Positions 16,368 to 23,866 of a DNA stretch of 59,087 nucleotides are shown here, one piece after another. Position numbers and translations under genes: made by a program. The number at the start of each line of letters is the position of its first letter. The stretch's first letter is position 1. Source of the DNA: an uncultured Clostridia bacterium (GTDB lineage: Bacteria > Bacillota > Clostridia > Christensenellales > Aristaeellaceae); the NCBI GenBank assembly GCA_937894675.1, contig CALCQO010000034.1:1-59087 (forward strand), written 5' to 3'. A model generated the notes under the pieces. The model was not told the origin of the DNA and searched no databases. It was given only the letters and a program-made list of their open reading frames with translations.

Positions 16368-17747
16368 TTAGTTGGTGTTGCTGTCCCTGCGCTCGCTGTA
16401 ATCCCCCTGATAAAAGCGGAAGTACACGGTATCCGGCTTTGTTTCCACATTCTGGGCCAGGGCCAGCTCCTCCACGGTAACGGGCATGTAGCCGCTGTTC
16501 CACAGGAACTCCCCGATGCCGGCAACGGCGGTGTTCAGGATGTCCCCCGTGTCGTGCATCAGGATGATGTCCCCCTCCCGGATATTCTTTTGGATGTTGG
16601 TCAGGATCACCTGGGCGGAGCGGCCTCTGAAATCATAGGTGTCCACGCTCCACTGAATCAGCGGCAGGCCGGTGCCCACCTCAATCCAGGGGGGATAGGT
16701 GCCGCCGGGGGCGCGGAAGTACCGGGGCGCTTCCCCCAGGGTCTCCAGCAGGAAATCCTGCACCTTCTGCACCTGCTTCAGCCGCGCCGGGGGCTCTAGG
16801 CCATGGCCGTTCCAGTGGTTCCAGGAGTGGTTGGCAATCAGGTGGTTGGCGTCATACTCCCGGTGCAGGCGGGTCATGTTGTCCTCGTACAGCCTGCCCA
16901 CGGTGAACATGGTGCCCCGCATGCCGCTTTGCCGCAGGGCGTTGAGGGTTTTCTCGGTGCTCTCGCCCCGGGGGCCGTCATCAAAGGTGAGGGCGACCAT
17001 CTTCCACCGGCTGTTGTCCGTCTGCTTTTCCGCTTCCGGGGACATCATGCCGGCAAACTCCGGGTAGAAAAAGCGCACATGGGTCAGCCCCGTTTTGCCA
17101 GGGAACAGGGGCGCCAGGGGGTAGTGGAGGGTGAGCTCCATGCCGCTGAGGGTAAAGGCGGCCTGCCGCAGGCTTTCCATGGTCTGCAGGGCCGCGATGG
17201 CCCCGCTGTCCCTCTCCAAAGCGGGGAACAGGCCGTCCAGATGCGCCGAAACCCGGTCCAGCATCAGGGGCCAGGCGGCGCTGTCTGCAGGGAAGATGCC
17301 TTCCAGGGACACGATGTCCCCGGTGTTCATGTCGTACAGGCGGCTGACGATGGCGATGTCCTTCTGCTGCTTTTTGTGGGTGTTGCGGGCGATAATCAGG
17401 GTGCTCAGCCAGCTGTCCCCGGTGCGGAAATAGTTCACCTCGATGTCCAGGCGGTTATACAGCTTGGCCCGCGATTGGGCCTGGGGAATCAGCAGGGGGC
17501 TGTAGGCTTTGTCCAAGCCGTCCACCGTTTGCCGGATGTCCGCGTCCACTTTAGGGTGGGCGGTTTGCAGGTATTCCTTGTAGATATACTGGGTTTTGTC
17601 CCCCTCGTAACGTTCCTCGGACAGCACGGCCGCCTGCAGCGCGGCGGGCAGGGCGGACAGCTTGCCGCCGGCCTGGGCGGGGGAAAGGATGCTCAGCGCC
17701 GTCAGCAGGCATACAGCCAATAGCAGGGCGCGCCGGATTTGCTTCAT
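16368..17747 (-). CDS. Secreted polysaccharide deacetylase (PdaC-like)
   Basis: A 459-residue exported protein. A signal peptide (1-25, ending AQA-GG) is followed by an about 200-residue N-terminal domain resembling the DUF4163/DUF3298 pair of PdaC, then a NodB deacetylase domain. NodB motifs: TFDDGP (metal/base Asp), NHSWNHW (zinc His pair, H-x3-H), RAPGG, and LMHDTG. Such enzymes remove acetyl groups from peptidoglycan or chitin-like sugars at the cell wall. The start is ATG 17747, preceded by AGGAGG; the frame extends 42 codons upstream but that part overlaps the promoter. Single-gene unit. Confidence 0.85.
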   Translation of the reverse strand: MKQIRRALLLAVCLLTALSILSPAQAGGKLSALPAALQAAVLSEERYEGDKTQYIYKEYLQTAHPKVDADIRQTVDGLDKAYSPLLIPQAQSRAKLYNRLDIEVNYFRTGDSWLSTLIIARNTHKKQQKDIAIVSRLYDMNTGDIVSLEGIFPADSAAWPLMLDRVSAHLDGLFPALERDSGAIAALQTMESLRQAAFTLSGMELTLHYPLAPLFPGKTGLTHVRFFYPEFAGMMSPEAEKQTDNSRWKMVALTFDDGPRGESTEKTLNALRQSGMRGTMFTVGRLYEDNMTRLHREYDANHLIANHSWNHWNGHGLEPPARLKQVQKVQDFLLETLGEAPRYFRAPGGTYPPWIEVGTGLPLIQWSVDTYDFRGRSAQVILTNIQKNIREGDIILMHDTGDILNTAVAGIGEFLWNSGYMPVTVEELALAQNVETKPDTVYFRFYQGDYSERRDSNTN

Positions 17748-17775
17748 GGACACCTCCTGGATATTTTCACAAGGA

Positions 17776-17804
17776 AGTGTAGCATTCAAGGGAAGAGAAA
17801 GCAA
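17776..17804 (-). promoter_or_regulatory. Promoter of the deacetylase gene
   Basis: Minus-strand TTGCTT (17799-17804), 17-bp spacer, TACACT (17776-17781), about 28 bp ahead of the start codon. Confidence 0.6.
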
Positions 17805-17906
17805 GAAGAGGAGGAGGGCCTGTCCGCCGTTTCGGGAAACCGGGCCAGGGTATACTGTGGTATCGCAGCGCAAACCGCTATTTTACCTATTAAAAAGGAG
17901 AAAACC

Positions 17907-18329
17907 ATGATTGAGGTATATTTGAATCTCAACGGCCAGGCTGCCGAGGCGGCGGCCTTCTACGCCCAGGTGTTCGGCGCCCCCGATCCCTACATCCTGC
18001 GCTTTGACGAGATGCCCAAGGAGGACCAGGGCGACGCGCCGGACAGCTGGGGCAGCCTGGTGATGCACGCTAATGTGAAAACCTTCGCCGGGGATATCAT
18101 GCTGGGCGACAACCTGCCCGGCACGACCACCACCCCCTCTGCCGCCAACTGGATTAATGTGTCCCACAGCGACCTGAAGCGCCTGCGCCAGGTGTTTGAG
18201 GGCCTGTCTGAGGGCGGCGAGGTGCTGATGCCCCTGGAGTCCACCTTCTTCAGCCCCCTCTACGGCCAGGTAAAGGATAAGTTCGGCTTCCACTGGATGA
18301 TCATGAGCGACGAGCCCTCGGAGTTTTGA
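17907..18329 (+). CDS. PhnB-like VOC family protein
   Basis: A 140-residue VOC-fold protein of the PhnB / 3-demethylubiquinone-9 methyltransferase-like group, common in bacteria and mostly without known substrate. It shows IEVYLNLNGQAAEAAAFYAQVFGA at the start, IMLGDNLPG in the middle, WINVSHSDLKRL at the second module, and the C-terminal DKFGFHWMI typical of the group. The His/Glu metal triad of true glyoxalases is incomplete, as usual for PhnB-like members. ATG 17907 follows AAAAGGAG with good spacing. A TATACT at 17851-17856 may be its -10. A terminator hairpin follows. Confidence 0.8.
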   Translation: MIEVYLNLNGQAAEAAAFYAQVFGAPDPYILRFDEMPKEDQGDAPDSWGSLVMHANVKTFAGDIMLGDNLPGTTTTPSAANWINVSHSDLKRLRQVFEGLSEGGEVLMPLESTFFSPLYGQVKDKFGFHWMIMSDEPSEF

Positions 18330-18358
18330 GGGCGGGTTACACCGATAAAGCATGAATA

Positions 18359-18389
18359 AAAGGGAACGGGACGAGCCCCCGTTCCCTTT
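18359..18389. terminator. Hairpin terminator after the PhnB-like gene
   Basis: A perfect 12-bp stem AAAGGGAACGGG/CCCGTTCCCTTT with a 7-nt loop. The T-run is short on the plus strand (TTTAT) and better on the minus strand (TTTTATT), so it may act in both directions between convergent genes. Confidence 0.65.
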
Positions 18390-18455
18390 ATGCTATCGTT
18401 TGTACGCGGCGGCACCATAAACAAGAAAACTGGTAAAGTTTTTTAGGATGGGGTA

Positions 18456-18491
18456 CGGGGAAGGGGCTTTTTTCAAAAAGCCCCTTCCCCG
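18456..18491. repeat. Perfect 17-bp palindrome
   Basis: Arms 18456-18472 and 18475-18491 are perfectly complementary with a 2-nt spacer. It lies 31 bp beyond the M20 gene end. No T-run follows on the minus strand, so it is either a weak terminator or a palindromic repeat unit. Confidence 0.6.
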
Positions 18492-18521
18492 CGAAACCTA
18501 CCCCTATTCCATTTTATACCG

Positions 18522-19622
18522 TTACCCCAACAACTCCAGTATCAGCCGGGTCGCTAGCTCCAGCTGCTTTTCTACTTTGGTGATGTCCAGCCATTCTTGG
18601 GTGGTGTGGACGCCGCCGCCCTCCATACCCAGCCCGTCCAGCACGGGGATGTTGGCCTGGGCGGCGAAGGCGATGTCGCTGGCGCCGCCGGTGGACAGCA
18701 GCCAGGGGGAGAGCCCCAGGGATGTGCCGATGGCTTTGGCCTGCTCAAACAGCGCAAGGCTCTGGTCTGTCTGCTTGCAGGGGGGATGGCTGGCGTTGAA
18801 AATCAACTTTGTGCTGGCGCCCGTCAGGCCGGGGGCGGCGCAGATGTCCCGCAGGGCCTGGTGCAGGCGCTCCATCTCCTGGGGGTCGTAGGAGCGCACC
18901 TCGCCCCGGGCGTAGGCTTGATTGGCGATCACATTGTCCGCCGTGCCGCCGGAGATGACGCCGATGTTGACGGAGATGTCCTTGCTGTCGTCCCTGAGGG
19001 CGTACATCTGCTGCAGCTTGCCCATCAGCTCCTGGATGGCGCTGGCGCCCTTCTTGTAGTCGGCGCCGGCGTGGCCGCCAATGCCGCTGCTGTGCAGTTC
19101 AAAGCAGGTGACGCCCTTGCGTTCCACCGTCAGCGCGCCTTCGTGGGCGGGCTCAAAGCTGAGGGCGGCGAAGGACTGCTTGGCGTTGTCCAGAATGTGC
19201 CCCCGGCTTTCGCCGCTGCCCACTTCTTCATCGGCGTTGAGCACGCAGACAATGGCGTGCTTTTGCGGGTCAATCTGGGGCAGGGCGGCTTTCAGGGCGT
19301 GGTGCATGATGGCGATGCCGCCCTTCATGTCCACAATGCCCAATCCGGTGGCTTTGGTTTCATCAACCAGGGCAAAGGGCTGGGAGATATCCTTGGGGAA
19401 CACGGTGTCATAATGCCCCATCAGCATCAGCTGGCGGGCGCCTTGGCCCCACTTGCACACCACGGTGGGGGCGAACTGCTGCCCCGGGTGCAGGGTAACG
19501 GCCATGCCCAGGGATTCGAAGTCGGATTTGAGCTGCTGGGCAAGCTTTTCACCCTCGGCTTTGTCGAAGCTGCCGGAGGGCATATTGACGTAGGACTGTA
19601 GGGTTTCAAGCACTGGTAACAT
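18522..19622 (-). CDS. M20 family metallopeptidase (carboxypeptidase G2-like)
   Basis: A 366-residue zinc peptidase of the M20A/glutamate carboxypeptidase group, cutting C-terminal residues from small peptides or folate-like substrates in the cytoplasm. Metal and catalytic residues are visible in order: His and Asp in GHYDTVF, Asp in GIVDMKGG, the catalytic/metal Glu pair in ADEEVGS, a Glu in the SFEPAHEG block, and the last His in GGGVHTTQEW. The dimerisation domain is inserted between them (about residues 175-285). No signal peptide. ATG 19622 has AAAGGAG seven bases ahead. Its promoter must lie in or beyond the B-type repeat upstream. Confidence 0.85.
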   Translation of the reverse strand: MLPVLETLQSYVNMPSGSFDKAEGEKLAQQLKSDFESLGMAVTLHPGQQFAPTVVCKWGQGARQLMLMGHYDTVFPKDISQPFALVDETKATGLGIVDMKGGIAIMHHALKAALPQIDPQKHAIVCVLNADEEVGSGESRGHILDNAKQSFAALSFEPAHEGALTVERKGVTCFELHSSGIGGHAGADYKKGASAIQELMGKLQQMYALRDDSKDISVNIGVISGGTADNVIANQAYARGEVRSYDPQEMERLHQALRDICAAPGLTGASTKLIFNASHPPCKQTDQSLALFEQAKAIGTSLGLSPWLLSTGGASDIAFAAQANIPVLDGLGMEGGGVHTTQEWLDITKVEKQLELATRLILELLG

Positions 19623-19638
19623 GTGTTATCTCCTTTAC

Positions 19639-19775
19639 GCGTGTTGAAAAAGCTCGCAAACGCAGCTTATGGCTGCTTCCTTCGTCACTTTAACTGCCAA
19701 AATCGGTCACTTACTCGCGGTAAGCTCCCTCTTTTGTCAGTTTCGTTCCTCGTCTTCCGAACTTTTTGAACACGC
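19639..19775 (+). repeat. Repeat family B, copy 1 (137-bp branched palindromic element)
   Basis: The ends pair (GCGTGTTG-AAAAAG with CTTTTT-GAACACGC), and three inner helices can form: GCAGC/GCTGC, CTTAC/GTAAG, and AACTG-CAAAA with TTTTG-CAGTT. The same architecture and length occur at 35767-35903, and a diverged form at 28447-28601, with compensatory base changes. This copy fills much of the 322-bp gap between the M20 start and the end of glnQ. Confidence 0.75.
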
Positions 19776-19846
19776 TGATTTCGCGTTTTCATCTTTTAAC
19801 TAAGTATCCGAGCCGATGGGGGAGAGGAATACCTGGAAACCAATAA

Positions 19847-19943
19847 CAAACGCAAGCCCGCTTGCGTTTGAGAGGAGGAATCCCGGCGCGTACGCCTCCC
19901 GCAGGCAAAGCCTGCGGGAAAGGAAGCAAAGGGTATTCCGACG
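19847..19943 (+). repeat. Repeat family A, copy 1 (5'-truncated)
   Basis: Contains the palindrome CAAACGCAAGC-CC-GCTTGCGTTTG, the conserved linker GAGAGGAGGAATCCCGGCGC, and the palindrome CCCGCAGGC-AAA-GCCTGCGGG, ending ATTCCGACG two bases before the glnQ stop. The upstream palindromes of full copies are missing. Confidence 0.8.
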
Positions 19944-19944
19944 G

Positions 19945-20694
19945 TCAGAGCACCTTCCGCAAAAAGTCCTGCGTTCTGGGATGCTGGGAATGCCCGAACA
20001 CCTGCTCCGGCGGGCCTTGTTCCATAATGATGCCCTCATCCATGAACAGCACCCGATGGGCCACCTCCCGGGCGAAGCGCATCTCATGGCTGACCACCGC
20101 CATGGTCATGCCGCCCTCGGCCAGCGCCTTCATCACGTCCAGCACCTCGCCCACCATTTCCGGGTCCAGCGCTGAAGTCGGTTCATCAAAGAACAGAATA
20201 TCCGGGTTCATGGCCAGCGCCCGCACAATGGCGACGCGCTGTTTCTGGCCCCCCGACAACTGCCCCGGCCAGGCGTCATACTTATCAATCAACCCTACCC
20301 TTTCCAGCAGCTTGGCAGCGTTTTCCTGGGCGTCCTTCTTACTTTGCCCCAGCACCTTCATGGGGGTCAGGGTGATGTTATCCACCACCTTCAAATGGGG
20401 GAACAGGTGGAACTGCTGGAACACCATGCCCATCTTCCGGCGCACCTTGGGCAAGTCCTTGCGGTGGGTATGGGTAATGTCCTGTCCTTCCAGCAGCACC
20501 TGCCCGGCGGTGGGTTTTTCCAGCAGGTTCAGGCTGCGCAGCAGTGTGGACTTGCCCGAGCCCGAGGGGCCGATGATGACCACCACTTCCCCCCGCTGAA
20601 TGTCCAGATCGATGCCCTTGAGCACTTCCAGCTTGCCGAAGTTCTTCTTCAGCTGCCTGGTGCTGATGATGCTGTCAGATGCTGTTGTCGCCAC
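19945..20694 (-). CDS. Polar amino acid ABC transporter ATPase
   Basis: A 249-residue GlnQ/HisP-type ATPase. Walker A is GPSGSGKSTLL, the Q-loop lies in MGMVFQQFHLFPHL, the signature is LSGGQKQRV, Walker B is ILFFDEPTSALDPE, and the switch His is in AVVSHEMRFA. The start is GTG 20694, seven bases after AGGAGG; the SD lies inside the end of the permease gene, and the two genes overlap by 20 bp, so translation is coupled. It drives the importer formed with the permease and binding protein encoded upstream on the same strand. Substrate class (polar or sulfur amino acids) is set by the binding protein. Confidence 0.92.
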   Translation of the reverse strand: MATTASDSIISTRQLKKNFGKLEVLKGIDLDIQRGEVVVIIGPSGSGKSTLLRSLNLLEKPTAGQVLLEGQDITHTHRKDLPKVRRKMGMVFQQFHLFPHLKVVDNITLTPMKVLGQSKKDAQENAAKLLERVGLIDKYDAWPGQLSGGQKQRVAIVRALAMNPDILFFDEPTSALDPEMVGEVLDVMKALAEGGMTMAVVSHEMRFAREVAHRVLFMDEGIIMEQGPPEQVFGHSQHPRTQDFLRKVL

Positions 20695-21364
20695 GGCGCA
20701 TCCTCCTTTCCAGTACGCTCAGCACCTGGCTGACGGCGTAGGTTAACACAAAGTACAGGGAGGCCGCGATGAGCATGGTTTCAATATAGAAATAGTTGGT
20801 GGACGCCAGGCGGTTGGCCTCGTACGTCAGTTCATACACGCCGATGGCGTACATGATGGAGGATTCCTTGATGATGGCGATAAACTCGTTGCCCATGGCG
20901 GGCAGCGCCACCTTCACCGCCTGGGGCAGCACGATGTACAAAAGGGACTGGGTGCTGCTGAGGCCCAGGGTGGCCGCGGCCTCCCCCTGCCCGGCGTCGA
21001 TGGACTGGATGCCCGAGCGGATGATTTCCGCCATGTAGGCGCCGGAGTTGATGATCAGCGCGATGTTGCACATCACCAGTTTGCTCATCTTGATGTTGAG
21101 CAGCCCGGCGATATTGGGCAGTATGCCGTACACCATCAGCAAGGTCTGCACCAAAAGAGGCGTGCCCCGGATAAAGGCGATGTAGGCGTTCATCAGCCAC
21201 TGCAGGGGTTTGATGTGGCTGCGGCGCAGGATGGCCACCAGCAGCCCCAGCAGGCTGCCCAGCAGCACGGTAATCACCGCCAGCTGCAGGGTGATGCCCG
21301 CCCCCTTCAAAAACGCGGGGTACTGGTTCAGCAGGATGGACCAGAGTTTACTGAAATTAATCAT
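20675..21364 (-). CDS. Polar amino acid ABC transporter permease
   Basis: A 229-residue HisM/GlnP-type permease with about five membrane segments. Landmarks: GAGITLQLAVITVLLGSLLGLLV, the conserved YIAFIRGTPLLVQ, GAYMAEIIRSGIQSID, and the coupling (EAA) loop GQGEAAATLGLSS followed by VLPQAVKVALPAMGNEF. Only one permease gene is present, so the channel is probably a homodimer. ATG 21364 follows AAGGAGC. It lies between the binding protein gene (131 bp upstream) and the ATPase gene (20-bp overlap). Confidence 0.92.
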   Translation of the reverse strand: MINFSKLWSILLNQYPAFLKGAGITLQLAVITVLLGSLLGLLVAILRRSHIKPLQWLMNAYIAFIRGTPLLVQTLLMVYGILPNIAGLLNIKMSKLVMCNIALIINSGAYMAEIIRSGIQSIDAGQGEAAATLGLSSTQSLLYIVLPQAVKVALPAMGNEFIAIIKESSIMYAIGVYELTYEANRLASTNYFYIETMLIAASLYFVLTYAVSQVLSVLERRMRRGDNSI

Positions 21365-21461
21365 GCGTGCTCCTTGGGGTGTGATACAACGCGTCGGAGG
21401 GCTTCATCAGCCCTCCGACAGGTTGTTGCAAAATCAACTGGGTGCCCAAGCCCTAAGGGAA

Positions 21462-21486
21462 TAGTCCGAAGGGCCTTTTCCGACGA
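21462..21486 (-). repeat. Repeat family D, copy 2
   Basis: The 25-bp motif shared with 16336-16360, just after the stop of the amino acid binding-protein gene. A 10-bp hairpin (GTCGGAGGGC/GCCCTCCGAC, about 21392-21418) lies between it and the permease gene and may lower transporter expression relative to the binding protein. Confidence 0.5.
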
Positions 21487-21494
21487 ACCTACGC

Positions 21495-22310
21495 TTAGTT
21501 CTGCTGCAGCAGCAGGCCGTTGATGGTGTAGGCCTCTTCCACCCACTTGTCAAAGGTGCCGTCGTTTAATACCTTGTCCACATAGGCGTTGATGAAGTCC
21601 AGGAACTCTTTGTTGTCGTCCGTCTTGGCGATGGCCATGCCGACGCCCGCGGAGGTGTAGCTGACGGGGATTTCGGAGATGGCGATCTCCGGGTACACCT
21701 TGGCGTAGGAGCCGGCTACCGAGTCAGCCAGCAGCAGGCCTTCGGTGTTGCCCATCTTCAGTTCCATCACCAGCATGGGGATGGAGTCCAGCTGGGTGGT
21801 TTCACTCTTGGGGAACTGCTCGGCGGCGATTTCCACCTGCAAAGCGCCCATCTGCACGCCCAGTTTCTGGCCGTTGATGTCCTCCACCGTCTTGTATTTC
21901 TCCAAATTATCGGTTTTCACCAGCATCACCTGTTTGCCTGTGTAGTAGGGGGTGGAAAAGTCCGCCACTTCCAGCCGGTCGGGCTTCATCACCATGCCCG
22001 AGGCGATGCAGTCGATGCTGCCGGCGCGCAGTTCGGTAATCAGGCCGCTGAAGGCCTGGTCCACGGGCACAAACTCCACGCCCAGCTCGTCCGCCAGGCC
22101 CTGGGCGAACTTCATCTCAAAGCCTTCCAGCTTCTGCTGGCCGGTGGCGGGGTCGGTGTACCAGAACTCGAAGGGGGGGAAGTTGATGGAGGTGCCCACC
22201 AGCAGCTTGCCGGAGGCTTTGATGTCCTCCAGCTTGTTGGCCAGGGCGGCGGAGGGGAGCAGCAGCGCGAAAACCAGGGCGAGAATCAATACTTTCTTGA
22301 TGTTTTTCAT
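21495..22310 (-). CDS. Polar amino acid ABC transporter substrate-binding protein
   Basis: A 271-residue family 3 solute-binding protein. Signal peptide residues 1-24 (LLLPSAALA-N) without lipobox Cys. Conserved elements: LLVGTSINFPPFEF at the start of the mature domain, GFEMKFAQGLADELG, and GSIDCIASGMVMKPDRLEVADFSTPYY, which holds the Arg that contacts the ligand carboxylate. First gene of the three-gene importer operon; ATG 22310 has AGGAGG ahead, and the longer upstream frame has no SD. Ligand could be cystine, glutamine or an arginine-type amino acid. Confidence 0.9.
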   Translation of the reverse strand: MKNIKKVLILALVFALLLPSAALANKLEDIKASGKLLVGTSINFPPFEFWYTDPATGQQKLEGFEMKFAQGLADELGVEFVPVDQAFSGLITELRAGSIDCIASGMVMKPDRLEVADFSTPYYTGKQVMLVKTDNLEKYKTVEDINGQKLGVQMGALQVEIAAEQFPKSETTQLDSIPMLVMELKMGNTEGLLLADSVAGSYAKVYPEIAISEIPVSYTSAGVGMAIAKTDDNKEFLDFINAYVDKVLNDGTFDKWVEEAYTINGLLLQQN

Positions 22311-22473
22311 GGGGATTTCCTCCTTCTTGATGTAAACATAAATGGATGTTTCCGGAACGCCCGCTGCCGGGCGGTGTTCATCGTCGTCGCAGGCGGGCCG
22401 GCAAGCCCGGACGGCAGAACGGCGCAAAGGCTGTGGAAGCCATGCCAACCCCTCCTTCGTAAATAATGATGCG

Positions 22474-22503
22474 ATAATAATACATAAATATGCAATCTGT
22501 CAA
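22474..22503 (-). promoter_or_regulatory. Promoter of the amino acid importer operon
   Basis: Minus-strand TTGACA (22498-22503), 18-bp spacer, TATTAT (22474-22479), in an AT-rich patch. This leaves a leader of about 155 nt before ATG 22310, long enough for a regulatory structure, though I recognise none. Confidence 0.7.
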
Positions 22504-22770
22504 GGGGTGCGGAAAAATATTTTCCGCTGATGAGAAAAGAGGATTCAGATTACTGGGGAGAAAAAGAAAGAAGCGGAGGGAGGTATATTCATTCCGCGGG
22601 AAAAGGTGAAAGAAGGGGGAAGGGAAGCTCCCGCGGACGAAGCGGTTGGACAGATATTGGCTGTCCCGCGCGGCGGCGCTTCCTCTGTATAACCATGCGC
22701 CGCGCTGCCGGAGGGCGGAGCTTTCCATCCTTGGCGGGGCTTTCCGCTGTACTTCCCGCCCCGGCTTTGC
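22504..22770. other. Intergenic stretch without recognised features
   Basis: Between the divergent promoters of the amino acid importer and the rRNA methyltransferase gene. Short open frames here have no SD, unusual arginine-rich composition and no family resemblance. Nothing further seen. Confidence 0.5.
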
Positions 22771-22799
22771 TTGACGGGGCTTTTGCCATCCCCTACAAT
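22771..22799 (+). promoter_or_regulatory. Promoter of the RlmA-like gene
   Basis: TTGACG (22771-22776), 17-bp spacer, TACAAT (22794-22799), 77 bp before ATG 22877. Confidence 0.65.
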
Positions 22800-22876
22800 G
22801 AGAACAGAACAAACACAAACCGGAGGCGCGCCAGCGCCAGCCTGTGGCAACCGGGCCGCCGGGGAAGGGAGCGCCC

Positions 22877-23728
22877 ATGGACAAGTGGACAGCCCTGCAG
22901 GGGCATCTGCGCTGCCCCCTGTGCCGGGGCGGCCTGCGCCAGCGCGAAAACAGCATGCGCTGCCCCAAGGGGCACACCTTCGATGTGTCCGCCAAGGGCT
23001 ATATCAACTTCATCCCCGGCCAGAAGCCCCTGAAGGGCTATGACGCCGCCTTCTACGCCGCCCGGCGCAGGGTGTTTGACGCGGGCTATTACAGCCATGT
23101 GCTGGAGGGCATCGCCGGGTACCTTCAGGGGGTCAAAGCCCCGCGGCTGATGCTGGACGCCGGCTGCGGCGAGGGATACTACGCGGCGAGGCTGCAGCGA
23201 TGTTTAAGCGCCCCCTGCATCGGCCTGGACGTATCCCGGGAGGCGGTGCGCAAGGCGGCCTCCCCCCAGAGCCCGGTGGGCTATCTGGTGGCGGACATCG
23301 CCAACATGCCCATCAAGGGGGGCAGCGTGTCCCTGCTGATGAACCTGTTCACCCCCGCCAACTACGGCGAGTTTGCCCGGGTGCTTGCCAAAAACGGCCT
23401 GATCATCAAGGCGGTGCCGGGGGAGGAGCACTTTGTCCAGCTGCGCCGCGCGGCGGGGGACAGCCTGCGGGGCGAAGCCTACGACGAAAAGCGGGTGGCG
23501 GATTATTTTGAGAAGCACGCCGTTCTCATCGACCGCTTCCGGCTGACCAAAACCTATCCTCTGCCGGAAAGCATCCGGGCGGACGCCCTGCGTATGTCGC
23601 CCATCGCCTTTGGCATGACCGATGAGGCCCTCGCCGGTTTTCGGGTGGAGGAAATCACCATCGACGCCAGCGTTCTGGTGGGCAGGATGCCCCCCGCCGG
23701 GCGCACTGGGCGGCCGCGATCTTCCTAA
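22877..23728 (+). CDS. RlmA-type 23S rRNA guanine methyltransferase
   Basis: A 283-residue protein with an N-terminal zinc finger (Cys13, Cys16, Cys29, His33: CPLC-x12-CPKGH) and a class I SAM-dependent methyltransferase domain with motif I LDAGCGEGYY at about residue 95. This layout is that of RlmA(I)/(II), which methylate N1 of G745 or G748 in helix 35 of 23S rRNA; the second type gives tylosin-group macrolide resistance. Which guanine is used cannot be told. The long NFTPAN-like motif is seen as MNLFTPANYGEFARVL. ATG 22877 is chosen for its GGGAAGGGA SD. Monocistronic. Confidence 0.85.
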   Translation: MDKWTALQGHLRCPLCRGGLRQRENSMRCPKGHTFDVSAKGYINFIPGQKPLKGYDAAFYAARRRVFDAGYYSHVLEGIAGYLQGVKAPRLMLDAGCGEGYYAARLQRCLSAPCIGLDVSREAVRKAASPQSPVGYLVADIANMPIKGGSVSLLMNLFTPANYGEFARVLAKNGLIIKAVPGEEHFVQLRRAAGDSLRGEAYDEKRVADYFEKHAVLIDRFRLTKTYPLPESIRADALRMSPIAFGMTDEALAGFRVEEITIDASVLVGRMPPAGRTGRPRSS

Positions 23729-23772
23729 GGGCAGTTTTTACAAACAAAAGCATGGATATTTCCGCATTTTTC

Positions 23773-23801
23773 TTGACCGTGTAACGGATTTGTAATATAA
23801 T
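23773..23801 (+). promoter_or_regulatory. Promoter of the SH3-repeat protein gene
   Basis: TTGACC (23773-23778), 17-bp spacer, TATAAT (23796-23801): a near-consensus promoter, 65 bp before ATG 23867. Confidence 0.8.
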
Positions 23802-23866
23802 GGCGGCGGAATACAATGCGAATGCTGTACGCAGTGTGATATACACGAATTGTTGAGGTGCAAAAT